DNA of 64,000 nucleotides, from the NCBI GenBank assembly GCA_963775835.1, contig CAVZKV010000012.1, positions 620,001 through 684,000 of the forward strand, given 5' to 3'. The stretch comes from AWTP1-13 sp963775835 (GTDB lineage: Bacteria; Pseudomonadota; Alphaproteobacteria; Rhizobiales; Hyphomicrobiaceae). The notes beneath the pieces are model-generated. The model was not told where the DNA came from. It did not search any database and saw only the letters and a program-made list of their open reading frames with translations. The position numbers and the translations under genes are program-made. Positions 44,189-52,844 of this stretch are shown piece after piece (the first letter of the stretch is position 1; the number at the start of each line of letters is the position of its first letter).

Positions 44189-45076
44189 ATGGCCATTCAG
44201 ACGATTGAGACCCCCGCGATCGGCCTATCCCCCCGCTTCTCCTTTCGCCTCGAGGGCTTTCCGCTGCTGCCGACGCTGATCTTGGCCGGCATCGCGCTGG
44301 TGGCGCTGTTCGCCGACTACCTGGCGCCACACGATCCCGAGATCGGCTCGCTTGCCGCCCGCTTCCACCCGCCGGCCTGGCAGACCGGCGGCAGCACCGA
44401 GCATCTGCTCGGCACCGATCATTTGGGTCGTGACGTCCTCTCCCGCCTCATCTTCGGCGCCAGGGTTTCCGTGGTCGTTGGCTTTACCGCCGTGATCGTG
44501 GCCGGCGCCATGGGCACGCTGCTTGGCATCGTCTCGGGTTATCTCGGCGGCTGGGTCGATCAGGTGATCATGCGCATCACCGATACCTGGTTGGCCTTGC
44601 CGGCCCTGACGTTTGCCATCTTTCTGACCGCCATCGTCGGGCCCAGCGAGATGAACATCGTCATCATTCTTGCCGCCGTGTACTGGACGCGCTACGCGCG
44701 CGTCATTCGCGGCGAGGTGCTGTCGCTCAAAGAGCGAGAATTCGTTCGGCTCGCGGTGGTGGCGGGCTGCTCGAAATGGACCATCATGCGCCGGCATATC
44801 CTGCCCAATGTCCTCAACTCGGCCATCGTGCTCGGTACGCTGATGCTCGGCGTGGTCATCGTCACCGAGGCAGCGCTGTCGTTCCTCGGCGTCGGGGTGC
44901 CCCCGCCCAAGCCGGCCTGGGGCCTCATGCTGGCGGACGGCAAGAAGGGCATGATGGTCGGCTACTGGTGGCTGACCGTGCTGCCGGGCGTATGCATCAT
45001 GCTGATGGTGCTTTCGGCGAACCTTTTGGGTGACTGGCTTCGGGTCAAGCTCGATCCCCAGCTGCGCCAACTATGA
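44189..45076 (+). CDS. ABC transporter permease (DppC-like)
   Basis: 295-residue permease with GTDHLGRDVLSRLIFGARVS, EREFVRLAVVAGCSKWTIMRRHILPN (EAA loop) and a C-terminal WWLTVLPGVCIMLMVLSANLLGDWLR segment. Partner of the DppB-like protein. Normal length. Confidence 0.92.
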   Translation: MAIQTIETPAIGLSPRFSFRLEGFPLLPTLILAGIALVALFADYLAPHDPEIGSLAARFHPPAWQTGGSTEHLLGTDHLGRDVLSRLIFGARVSVVVGFTAVIVAGAMGTLLGIVSGYLGGWVDQVIMRITDTWLALPALTFAIFLTAIVGPSEMNIVIILAAVYWTRYARVIRGEVLSLKEREFVRLAVVAGCSKWTIMRRHILPNVLNSAIVLGTLMLGVVIVTEAALSFLGVGVPPPKPAWGLMLADGKKGMMVGYWWLTVLPGVCIMLMVLSANLLGDWLRVKLDPQLRQL

Positions 45077-45109
45077 GAACGCGTGCCCCTGATACGGTGA
45101 GGTGACGTG

Positions 45110-46126
45110 ATGGGTGCGCCGCTGCTTGAAATCGAGAACCTTTCCACCCACTACGTCTCGGCCCACGGCACGCGCGTGATCCGCGCGGTCGAAGGGGTCA
45201 GCCTCAGCCTTGGCGCGCGCGAGACCTTGGGCATCGTCGGAGAATCGGGCTCCGGCAAGAGCACGCTGGCGCTGAGCGTGGTGCGGCTGCTGCCGCCGTC
45301 AGCGCGAATCGCCAGCGGCAGGCTGTTGTTTGAAGGTGAGGACCTGCTGCAAAAGTCCGAGGCGGAAATGCGCCGTCTGCGCGGCCGGCGCATCGCCATG
45401 ATCCTGCAGGATCCAATGGCCTCGCTCAATCCGCTCTTTACCGTCGGCGATCAGGTGGCGGAACCTATTCGGGTGCACGAGCACGCCAAGCGCGGTACCG
45501 CCTGGCGACGGGCCCTCGATTTGTTGAAGGCGGTGCGCATCGCCTCGCCGCACACCCGGCTGCGCCAATATCCGCACGAAATGTCCGGCGGCATGCGCCA
45601 ACGCATCGTCGGGGCCATCGGCATTTCCTGCGAACCGCGGCTTTTGATCGCCGACGAGCCCACGACCAGCCTCGACCTGACAATCCAAGCCCAATACCTG
45701 AACCTGCTGCGCGAGCTGCAGCAAGCCCACGGCCTGGCGCTGATCTTCATCACCCATAACCTCGGCATCGTCGCCAAGATGTGTGACCAGCTGGCCGTCA
45801 TGTACGCGGGACGGGTGGTGGAGGCGGGCCCCGTACGGCAAATCTTCAATACCCCGGCGCACCCTTATACCCAAGCGCTCCTCAATTCGATCCCGCGCCT
45901 GAGCGATGACCGGCGCCGCCTCACCGCCATCGACGGGCAACCGCCCGACCTCGGAATGATGGCGCCGGGATGTGCCTTTGCGCCGCGCTGCACCCGCGTC
46001 ATGGATCGCTGCCGCAGCCAGGAACCGCCACAGACCAGCATGGGCGATGGACGCCAGGTACGGTGCTGGCTTTCGGCTGCGGGCGCCGCCGACGCTGTCG
46101 ACAAGTTGCAGAGCGGAGCGGCGTGA
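45110..46126 (+). CDS. ABC transporter ATP-binding protein (DppD-like)
   Basis: 338-residue ATPase: Walker A G-E-S-G-S-G-K-S at 44-51, signature M-S-G-G-M near 158, Walker B LLIADEPTTSLD. The C-terminal cysteine cluster (APGCAFAPRC, MDRCRSQEP) is the [4Fe-4S]-type segment typical of Dpp/Opp ATPases. An upstream GTG (45107) adjoins the ATG chosen here. Its stop overlaps the next start as TGATG. Confidence 0.93.
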   Translation: MGAPLLEIENLSTHYVSAHGTRVIRAVEGVSLSLGARETLGIVGESGSGKSTLALSVVRLLPPSARIASGRLLFEGEDLLQKSEAEMRRLRGRRIAMILQDPMASLNPLFTVGDQVAEPIRVHEHAKRGTAWRRALDLLKAVRIASPHTRLRQYPHEMSGGMRQRIVGAIGISCEPRLLIADEPTTSLDLTIQAQYLNLLRELQQAHGLALIFITHNLGIVAKMCDQLAVMYAGRVVEAGPVRQIFNTPAHPYTQALLNSIPRLSDDRRRLTAIDGQPPDLGMMAPGCAFAPRCTRVMDRCRSQEPPQTSMGDGRQVRCWLSAAGAADAVDKLQSGAA

Positions 46127-47130
46127 TGTCCATCGTCGAGGCCGAACGGCTCAGCAAGCACTTTCCCGGCCGCCGCTCCTTGTTCGGCGGCCGCAGCGGC
46201 GTCGTGCGCGCCGTGGACGGCGTCTCCTTTGCCATCGAACCTGGCCAGACCCTCGGCGTCGTTGGCAAATCGGGTTGCGGCAAGACCACAACGGCCAAAC
46301 TCGTATTGGGGCTGGAGCAGCCGACGGCGGGCGGCATTCGCTTCGAAGGAAAGGACTTGAGCACACTTGACGCCGCCGGTCGCCGATACTATCGCCGCTC
46401 CGTCCAGGCCGTCTTTCAAGATCCCTACGCCTCGCTCAACCCGCGCATGCGCGTGGGCGCCATCATCGCCGAGCCGCTCGTCACCAACGAACGCCTACCG
46501 GCAAGCAAGGTGCGCACGCGCGTGCTCGAGTTGTTGGACCTGGTCGGACTGGCGGGCCGCTCGGCCGAACTCTTTCCGCACGAGTTCTCCGGCGGCCAGC
46601 GCCAACGCATCGCCATCGCCCGCGCGCTATCGCTGTCGCCCAAGCTGATCGTGCTGGACGAACCGGTCTCGGCGCTGGACGTGTCGATCCGCGCGCAGGT
46701 CCTGAACCTGCTGCGCGATCTGCAGGCGCAGCTCGGCCTGGCTTATCTCTTCATTGCCCATGACCTTGCCGCCGTCGCCCATATGAGCCACGCCATCGTC
46801 GTCATGTATCTCGGTCGCATCGTCGAGTACGGCGAGACGCGCATGCTGGTGCGGGAGCCAAAGCATCCCTACACCAAAGCCTTGTTTTCCGCGGCGCTGC
46901 CCTCGCGGCCGGACGAGTGGCGCGAAGAAATCGTGCTGGCCGGCGAGGTGCCGAGCCCACTCAACCCGCCGCCCGGGTGCCATTTCCATCCCCGTTGCCA
47001 ACTGGCGATGCCGCACTGTCGGGAGCAAGACCCCGCCCTGACGGAGACGGAGGGGCGTCACGTGGCTTGCCATCTCTATGCCGCCCCATCAGTGACGGGC
47101 CGGCTCGACGCGGTGCCAGCGCGCCGTTGA
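46126..47130 (+). CDS. ABC transporter ATP-binding protein (DppF-like)
   Basis: 334-residue ATPase: Walker A G-K-S-G-C-G-K-T at 47-54, F-S-G-G-Q, Walker B LIVLDEPVSALD, and the C-terminal Cys segment PPGCHFHPRCQLAMPHC. ATG at 46126 overlaps the DppD-like stop by one base. Last gene of the operon; an intrinsic terminator lies 127 bases downstream. Confidence 0.93.
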   Translation: MSIVEAERLSKHFPGRRSLFGGRSGVVRAVDGVSFAIEPGQTLGVVGKSGCGKTTTAKLVLGLEQPTAGGIRFEGKDLSTLDAAGRRYYRRSVQAVFQDPYASLNPRMRVGAIIAEPLVTNERLPASKVRTRVLELLDLVGLAGRSAELFPHEFSGGQRQRIAIARALSLSPKLIVLDEPVSALDVSIRAQVLNLLRDLQAQLGLAYLFIAHDLAAVAHMSHAIVVMYLGRIVEYGETRMLVREPKHPYTKALFSAALPSRPDEWREEIVLAGEVPSPLNPPPGCHFHPRCQLAMPHCREQDPALTETEGRHVACHLYAAPSVTGRLDAVPARR

Positions 47131-47256
47131 CTTCGGGCCCGATCGCCCTTAGGACAACGCTCGCTATGCAACCAACTTCGATCCAGCGACGCCGCTCGAT
47201 GCGCACGCCCACCCAGGCGCGCAAGCGATGACGCTTTGAGCAGCGTCCGTCCGCAA

Positions 47257-47281
47257 GCCGCGCCGGTTGCGCGGCTTTTTT
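47257..47281 (+). terminator. Rho-independent terminator of the Dpp-type operon
   Basis: Seven-bp stem GCCGCGC / GCGCGGC with a 5-base loop, followed by six T. It lies between the DppF-like stop and the GNAT gene, and supports the GNAT start at 47315 because the longer GNAT frame would begin inside the hairpin. Confidence 0.9.
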
Positions 47282-47314
47282 GTTTTGGCGATCGAACTCC
47301 AAGGTGCGTTGCAC

Positions 47315-47782
47315 ATGCCCCCGTCAAATCCCGCCCCCAGCATCGAGTACACCACCGAGCCCGCCCGCATCGACCTCGACCGCGTGCACGATTGGATCGC
47401 GCGCAAGAGCTATTGGGCCGGCCAGATGCCGCGCCGGGTCTTCGACCGGGCCGTCCGCGGCTCCTTGTGCTTTGCCGCCATCAAGGCCGGCGCCACCGTC
47501 GGCTTCTGCCGCGTGATCACGGATCGGGCGACTTTCGCCTACGTGTCCGACGTGTTCGTTGACCCCGACCATCGCGGCCAAGGTATCGGCAAGGGGTTGA
47601 TGGGCGTGGTCATGGCGCATCCCCATCTGCAAGATCTGCGGCGTTGGCTGCTGGTCACCGCCGACGCGCACGGGCTTTATGCCAAGCACGGGTTCGAGGC
47701 GCTGGCCACGCCCGAGCGCTTCATGGAGCGGTGCGATCCTCACGTCTATGCGCGCCTGGCGGCGGGGGACGCGCGGGTCTGA
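47315..47782 (+). CDS. GNAT family N-acetyltransferase
   Basis: 155-residue acetyltransferase. ATG at 47315 follows AAGGTG with 9-base spacing; the ATG at 47267 falls in the terminator loop. Core: FAYVSDVFVDPDHRGQGIGKGLMGVVM, in which R-G-Q-G-I-G binds acetyl-CoA, then LLVTADAHGLYAKHGFEAL. Acceptor unknown. Confidence 0.9.
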   Translation: MPPSNPAPSIEYTTEPARIDLDRVHDWIARKSYWAGQMPRRVFDRAVRGSLCFAAIKAGATVGFCRVITDRATFAYVSDVFVDPDHRGQGIGKGLMGVVMAHPHLQDLRRWLLVTADAHGLYAKHGFEALATPERFMERCDPHVYARLAAGDARV

Positions 47783-47793
47783 GACGCACCCAT

Positions 47794-47827
47794 TACACAC
47801 ATACACACATATGTGCGCGCGCACATA
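47794..47827 (+). repeat. Strict purine-pyrimidine alternating tract with 18-bp palindrome (Z-DNA-prone)
   Basis: From 47794 to 47827 every base alternates pyrimidine and purine: an AC/TG part and a CG part, centred on the perfect palindrome TATGTGCGCGCGCACATA at 47810-47827. A second alternating run (ATGCGCGCGC) follows after one break. Lies just after the GNAT stop. Confidence 0.8.
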
Positions 47828-47975
47828 ATGCGCGCGCCGCGTGCGGGTCGGCGCCGCCCGTGCGCCGGCCCAAGCGTGAACGCGCGTTGGCACAGACTTG
47901 AACGACCTTGGGGTAGCCTTGAGCCGCCTTGGGCAACAAGGGACCCGGCCGGTCCGCCTTATGCTGGACGTCGGC

Positions 47976-48179
47976 CTAAGCGCTTTTGTTCTTCATAGAT
48001 TTGAGGCACTTGGCGCGAAACGTCTTGCGCGCCTTGCCGTGCAAACCCTTTTCATCGGCCTGCTTGGAGCATTCGAGCGATGCGGCACTGCGCGCGGGCT
48101 GGTCTTTCGTTTGCGCCAAGGCGGCGCTGCCGGGGGCCAAGAGCCCGGTGAGGCAAAGGGCAATGACGGTGTTGCGCAT
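47976..48179 (-). CDS. PsiF repeat family secreted protein
   Basis: 67-residue protein with a signal peptide (MRNTVIALCLTGLLAPGSAALAQ). Mature part ASLECSKQADEKGLHGKARKTFRAKCLKSMKN matches the PsiF repeat (C-(S/N)-x-x-A-x-x-x-x-L-x-G-x-x-R-x-x-F-x-x-x-C-L). AAAGGAAA precedes the ATG at 48179. PsiF in E. coli is phosphate-starvation inducible with unknown role. Only one repeat instead of the usual two. Confidence 0.82.
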   Translation of the reverse strand: MRNTVIALCLTGLLAPGSAALAQTKDQPARSAASLECSKQADEKGLHGKARKTFRAKCLKSMKNKSA

Positions 48180-48461
48180 AAGCGTTTCCTTTCGCGACAG
48201 GACCTGCAGCCAACACAAAACGCCCGGCAACGCTTTGGGTTCACCCCGCCCCAACAAAAGCTGCGCGGGCAAAACCGTCGATCGATGGGCGCCGTGCCCG
48301 GGCTCCAATCGGGTGGGGAGGCCGGGCGCCCGGTTCAGCGTCACGGGAACCGCAGCCGGTGACGCCGCGGCCACAGGCAGCGGCAAATCTTGGCCGTCGC
48401 GGTTTGGCTAAACCATTCGGCGCGACAATCGGGCATAGCCTGCGACGTGGATCGAATCGGC

Positions 48462-49445
48462 ATGGCTCGGACCCCTATAACGCGGGCGGCGCGGCGCCCT
48501 GGTTATGCCCGGGCGCTCGCGGCCGGGTGTGTCCTGCTGTTGGGCCTCAGTTGTAGCAACACGCATGGGGTCGCGGCGCCAGGGGCGCGCGGCACGCTCC
48601 TCAATGTGGGCTCGCGCGAGGCGCCGCTGCGGCTTTGGCTCGAGGAGGCGGGAAGCGGCGATCCCATCCTTTTCATTCACGGCCTCGGGGCCAATAGCTA
48701 CAGTTGGCGGCACTTGGCGCCACCATTGGCCCGCACCCACCACGTACTCAGCGTCGATCTCAAGGGCTTTGGACGCTCCGATAAGCCCGTCGATGACGCC
48801 TACGGTGTGCTCGATCAGGCGCTCCTGTTGGAGACCCTCATCAAGCGCAAGGGGCTGCGGCATTTGACAATCGTCGGCCACTCCCTGGGCGGCGGCGTCG
48901 CGCTGGCGCTTACGGGCCATCTCAACCTGACCCAACCCGAAACCGTTGCGCGCCTGGTGCTCTTGGACAGCATCGCCTATCGACAACCCGTGCCGCTGTT
49001 CATCGAGCTTTTGCGCACACCGGTGCTGGCCGACGTCGGCCTCTTGGCCACACCGCCGGAGCTTGAGGTCTACAAAGGTCTCTTTGCGGCCTACGCCGAC
49101 CCGCAGAAGATCACCCTGGAGACGGTGCGCGCCTACGCCCGCCCCCTCTACGACCCCGGCGGCCGCCAGGCTCTGGTTAAGACCGCACAGGGGATCATTC
49201 CTGCAAACCTGTCGACCCTGATTGCCAGGTATCGGACCATTCACCAGCCGACCCTGTTGATCTGGTGCAGCCAAGATCGCGTGGTCCCCCCGTGGGTGGG
49301 GCGCAGATTGGCACGGGCTCTGCCGCACGCTAGGCTTTCCCTGCTCAGGGGTTGCGGGCATGTCCCCCAAGAGGAAGTGCCGGCCGCGACGCTGGGCCTG
49401 ATCAAGACCTTTCTGGAGGCGCGAGCTGAGGCGAGCCGCCCCTAA
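48462..49445 (+). CDS. Alpha/beta hydrolase
   Basis: 327-residue hydrolase. Start ATG (48462) is tentative; an N-terminal hydrophobic segment (LAAGCVLLLGLSC) suggests secretion or lipid anchoring, but the lipobox is imperfect. Core: ILFIHGLGANSYSW (oxyanion site), nucleophile in G-H-S-L-G-G, acid in S-Q-D-R-V-V-P, and His in G-C-G-H-V-P. Its stop codon TAA lies exactly at the left boundary of the IS630-family element. Confidence 0.86.
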   Translation: MARTPITRAARRPGYARALAAGCVLLLGLSCSNTHGVAAPGARGTLLNVGSREAPLRLWLEEAGSGDPILFIHGLGANSYSWRHLAPPLARTHHVLSVDLKGFGRSDKPVDDAYGVLDQALLLETLIKRKGLRHLTIVGHSLGGGVALALTGHLNLTQPETVARLVLLDSIAYRQPVPLFIELLRTPVLADVGLLATPPELEVYKGLFAAYADPQKITLETVRAYARPLYDPGGRQALVKTAQGIIPANLSTLIARYRTIHQPTLLIWCSQDRVVPPWVGRRLARALPHARLSLLRGCGHVPQEEVPAATLGLIKTFLEARAEASRP

Positions 49446-50567
49446 GCAGAGATTCTTTGGTCATCCAACAGATCGCGGTTTCTTTCCGAGTTCAAGTCCG
49501 TAACGGCAGCGCGGATGGCCAGATCGAGGGCTTGCGGATCGGTGAAGGTCTGGTGTGCGAGATGATGAGCCTTGAGGCCATGCCAGACGACTCGATGTCG
49601 TTGAGCTCTGGCGCGTACTTCGGCAGCCATTCGACAGTGAGCCAATGGCTGCGCTCGGCGAGAGCAGCAAATGTCGCCTTACTGGTGTGGATCGGGCCGT
49701 TGTCGAGCACGATGACAACCGGCTTCGCAAGGCTTGCTGGGCACGGACCGTAGAGGGTGTCGATTTGCTCGAGGAGAGCGATGAAATCGGCGCTGCGTTT
49801 GGTCGGGCTGGTGTGCACGATCAGCCGGCGCGCGACATAATCGAGGGCTCCCATCATGGCGATTTTCTTGGATTGCCCTGGTGCCGGCACCCTGAGGTCG
49901 GCGCCACGCTTGGCCCAGGCGCGCGCCAGATAAGGGTGGGTCAGCGCCTCGCTCTCGTCGGCGAACAGAAGCACAATGTCGCCGCCTCGGCTTGGGCCTT
50001 GCGCAAATGCAGGCGCAAGCCGACGCGATCGATCTCACCCGCGATCTGCCGGCCCTTCAGGGTGTGCCGCGGCCGCCGGAAGCGGAACCCCCTTTTTTGC
50101 GTAGCACCTTGGAGAGCTGCGAGCGGGAGATCGATACGCCCTCCTGGCGTTTGATCTCCTCGGCAAGCCGCGCCAGTGTCCAGTTCGGTCGATCAGCGAC
50201 GGGCTGGCTGAGCAACGGGCCAGCAACCTTGAGCGCGGCTTGCGCCTTCACCGGCGCAGGGCCCGATGCCACGCTCGCAGTCAGCGCGTCGATACCACCG
50301 GCCATGAAATCACTGCGCCACAGTCGCACCGTGTCCTCACGCACGCCGAACGCTTCGGAGATACGCTCACTCGTCCAGCCCGACAGCGTAAGTAAAATCG
50401 CGCGCGACCGGTCGGCCTGCGCACGATCCGTTCCTCCTGCCATTGCCCTCAGCGCTGTGCATTGTGCTTCCGTAGCCCTCACCGGAGATTTGCCAGCCAT
50501 GCCCCACCCCTCGAATCAGATGGGAACACGGAATCACATTCGCGATTGTTGGGATCCGGCAAATGCT
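49445..50567 (-). mobile_element. Degenerate IS630-family insertion sequence
   Basis: About 1.12 kb between TA dinucleotides (49443-49444 and 50568-50569), as expected for IS630 family (TA target duplication). The ends are imperfect inverted repeats of about 27-33 bp: both begin AGCA, and an ATCC-AACA-ATCGCG segment is shared by each end. The transposase inside is broken (see next entry). Family assignment rests on the HTH plus DDE organisation and TA flanks. Confidence 0.75.
49461..50500 (-). pseudogene. IS630-family transposase, frameshifted
   Basis: N-terminal frame (50500 to 50057, 147 residues) contains helix-turn-helix domains (AFGVREDTVRLWRSDFMAGG). The next part (GFRFRRPRHTLKGRQIAGEI) is in a second frame after A-AAA-AAG-GGGG; the DDE core (LLFADE, VLDNGPIH and LPKYAPELNDIE) is in a third; the C-terminus (VWHGLKAHHLAHQT) is in the original frame. 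So three changes of -1 type. The first could be programmed -1 frameshifting at the A6G tract; the other two point to decay or sequence errors. Catalytic acids D-D-E are all still readable. Confidence 0.8.
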
Positions 50568-50647
50568 TAGCGTTGAGACGCCGGCGGCGCTTGCCTTTGC
50601 GGGCGCGACGATTTTAGCATGGCCGGCACCGCAGCGGAGTAGCGTCG

Positions 50648-51334
50648 ATGCAGCTCAACGCCGACTTTACCCGGCGGGTTGCCGTGCACGCGGCCGATCT
50701 TGCCTGGACGCCGTCGCCGATCGCCGGCGTGGAACGGCGCATGCTCGATCGCGTCGGCGGCGAGGTCGCTCGCGCCACCAGCATCGTGCGCTACGCGCCC
50801 AACAGCTGCTTTTCCGCCCACACGCACGATGGCGGTGAAGAATTTCTCGTGCTGGAGGGCATCTTTTCGGACGAGCACGGGGACTTCCCGGCCGGCGCCT
50901 ACATCCGCAACCCGCCCACCTCCCGCCACACCCCGGGATCGCGATCGGGCTGCACCATCTTCGTCAAGCTGTGGCAGTTCCGCTTGGACGACCGCACGCA
51001 AGTCCGTATCGACACGGCGTCGAGGCCGTTTTGCCGCGACCCGGAGCAATCGGGCCTGGACCTGATGCCGTTGTTCCGCGACGCCCGCGAAGAGGTGCGC
51101 CTGGAACATTGGGCCCCGTCGAGCCGCATTGAGCGCAGGGCACCGGGCGGCCTCGAACTGTTGGTGCTCTCGGGTGGGTTTACCGAGGGCGGCGAAACCT
51201 TCAAACCGCAGTCGTGGCTGCGGTTGCCACCGGGGGCGAGCCTCAGCGCCAAGGCCGGGGCCGACGGCTGCCGGCTATGGGCGAAACTTGGCCATCTCGC
51301 GCACGCGCAAACGGCTCCGCCGCAGGGCGGCTAG
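50648..51334 (+). CDS. Cupin domain protein (ChrR anti-sigma-like cupins)
   Basis: 228-residue bicupin-like protein. The first cupin (about residues 20-115) has H-T-H-D-G-G-E-E-F-L-V-L-E-G then Y-I-R-N-P-P and H-T-P-G-S-x-S-G-C, the ChrR-type cupin metal motif with G-C-T-I-F-V-K-L. The second half (about 145-215) is a weaker cupin (GLELLVLSGGF). The N-terminal zinc anti-sigma domain of ChrR is absent, so it is probably a stand-alone metal cupin. Start ATG at 50648. Its stop shares CTAG with the convergent amidohydrolase. Confidence 0.85.
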   Translation: MQLNADFTRRVAVHAADLAWTPSPIAGVERRMLDRVGGEVARATSIVRYAPNSCFSAHTHDGGEEFLVLEGIFSDEHGDFPAGAYIRNPPTSRHTPGSRSGCTIFVKLWQFRLDDRTQVRIDTASRPFCRDPEQSGLDLMPLFRDAREEVRLEHWAPSSRIERRAPGGLELLVLSGGFTEGGETFKPQSWLRLPPGASLSAKAGADGCRLWAKLGHLAHAQTAPPQGG

Positions 51335-52773
51335 CCTTTCAGGATCGGCAGCACCATGGGTGCCAACTGATCGGCGCTGCGGCCGGCCCAATCGAGCTTC
51401 GGCACCTCGCGCATTGAGCGCTTTTGCGCGTCTTCCAGGGCCTCCGCCGCCGCCCGATGGTCGATGGTGACCAGGCGTTGGTCGGCAACGACGCGCTGCC
51501 CGTCGACGTAGACATCACGCACCGCCCGATCGGCCGCCACGTAGAGCAGGCTTCTGAGCGGCTCGCGCATCGGCATCATCGCTGGGTCCTTGATGTCGAC
51601 CAGGACGACGTCGGCCTTGGCGCCGACCTTCAGGCAGCCGATATCGTCGCGCAGCAGGGCTCGAGCGCCGCCCACGCTGCCGGCGTTGAAGACGTCGAGT
51701 GTGCTCACATCGTCGACGCTGCCGGCCACCGCGCGCGAGATCGTGAAGGCACTGCGCATTTCCTCGAGGAAATTGTGCGGGTAGGTGTCGGTGCCGATGC
51801 CGAGATGGATGCCCTCGCGGGCGTAGGCGCCAAAGGTGTTCATGGCGATGCCGCGTCGCATGAACACGGTCGGACAGTGCGCCACCGTAGCGCCCGCGTT
51901 GCGCAAAAGAGCAAGGTCGCCGCGTGTCGGCCAATGCAGCCAAGGGTGATGGTCGAGGAAGATACCGTGACCGATGATCGTCTGCCGGCCAAGCGCCCCG
52001 ATCGCGTTGAGCCAAGCGATCGGCGTCTTGCCGTAGCGCCGGAACATCTCGTGGAACTCGTTGACGCTTTGGGAGGCGTGAATTTGTAAGGGCAGGCGGC
52101 GCTCGATGGCATAGTCGTAGGCATCGCGGATCAGCTCGGGCGAGCAGGTATCGATCTGCGCCGGGCACAGCATGCCGCTCAGGCGCTGGGAAGGGTGCTG
52201 TTGGGCAAGATCGATGAGCCGGCGGGCGCGCTCGAAAGCTTCGCGACCGGCCTTTTTGTCCCAGGCGTACTCGAGCTGATGCCCGTTCTTGGTAAACCAG
52301 CGCGCATCGCGAAACATCGGCGCGGCAACGGCGCGGATGCCGGATTCGGCCAAGGTGTCGAGCCAGCCTTCGAACGGAACCGATAGATCGACGACGGTGG
52401 TGACGCCGCTGAGCAGGAGCTCGGCCAGGGCCACGCGCATGGCGGCAACGGCACCTTCGGCATCATTGTTGAAGACGGTGAGAAACTCATAAAGCGAACT
52501 GTGCCAGAAGCCGGGGCTACGGGTCTCATCCGTGATGCCCTTGCGCAAGGGCTCGCTGGTCGGATGCGAATGGATGTTGACGAGGCCCGGCAGCAGCAAC
52601 CGCCGCGAACAATCGACCTCGGTATCTGCCGCCTCCGGATAGCGCTTGCCAATGAAGACAATCTCGCTGCCGCGGATCGCCAAATCGACATCGCGCCGAT
52701 AGACGTGGCTCGCGCGTTCTGCATCCCAGGCAATGAGCCAGGCCGCATTGCGAAAAACGGTGGTGTTGGACAT
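51331..52773 (-). CDS. Amidohydrolase (AtzA/TrzN chlorohydrolase, deaminase-like)
   Basis: 480-residue metal hydrolase. ATG at 52773 (MSNTTVFRNAAWLIAWD). Metal ligands: H-S-H in VNIHSHPTSE, His in LQIHASQS, His in IGHGIFLDHH and Asp in GTDTYPHN. This is the AtzA/TrzN/SsnA branch, which deaminates or dechlorinates triazines, guanine-like or similar heterocycles. It ends at 51331, four bases into the cupin stop. Probable substrate: a ring amide or amino-heterocycle. Likely functionally tied to the LysR and NMO genes only by position. Confidence 0.89.
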   Translation of the reverse strand: MSNTTVFRNAAWLIAWDAERASHVYRRDVDLAIRGSEIVFIGKRYPEAADTEVDCSRRLLLPGLVNIHSHPTSEPLRKGITDETRSPGFWHSSLYEFLTVFNNDAEGAVAAMRVALAELLLSGVTTVVDLSVPFEGWLDTLAESGIRAVAAPMFRDARWFTKNGHQLEYAWDKKAGREAFERARRLIDLAQQHPSQRLSGMLCPAQIDTCSPELIRDAYDYAIERRLPLQIHASQSVNEFHEMFRRYGKTPIAWLNAIGALGRQTIIGHGIFLDHHPWLHWPTRGDLALLRNAGATVAHCPTVFMRRGIAMNTFGAYAREGIHLGIGTDTYPHNFLEEMRSAFTISRAVAGSVDDVSTLDVFNAGSVGGARALLRDDIGCLKVGAKADVVLVDIKDPAMMPMREPLRSLLYVAADRAVRDVYVDGQRVVADQRLVTIDHRAAAEALEDAQKRSMREVPKLDWAGRSADQLAPMVLPILKG

Positions 52774-52844
52774 CGGCGGCTCGATCTTGATGCAACAGCG
52801 CCGTCGGCGGGGCACGCCTCGGCCGGCGCCTATTGTCGCCTGCG

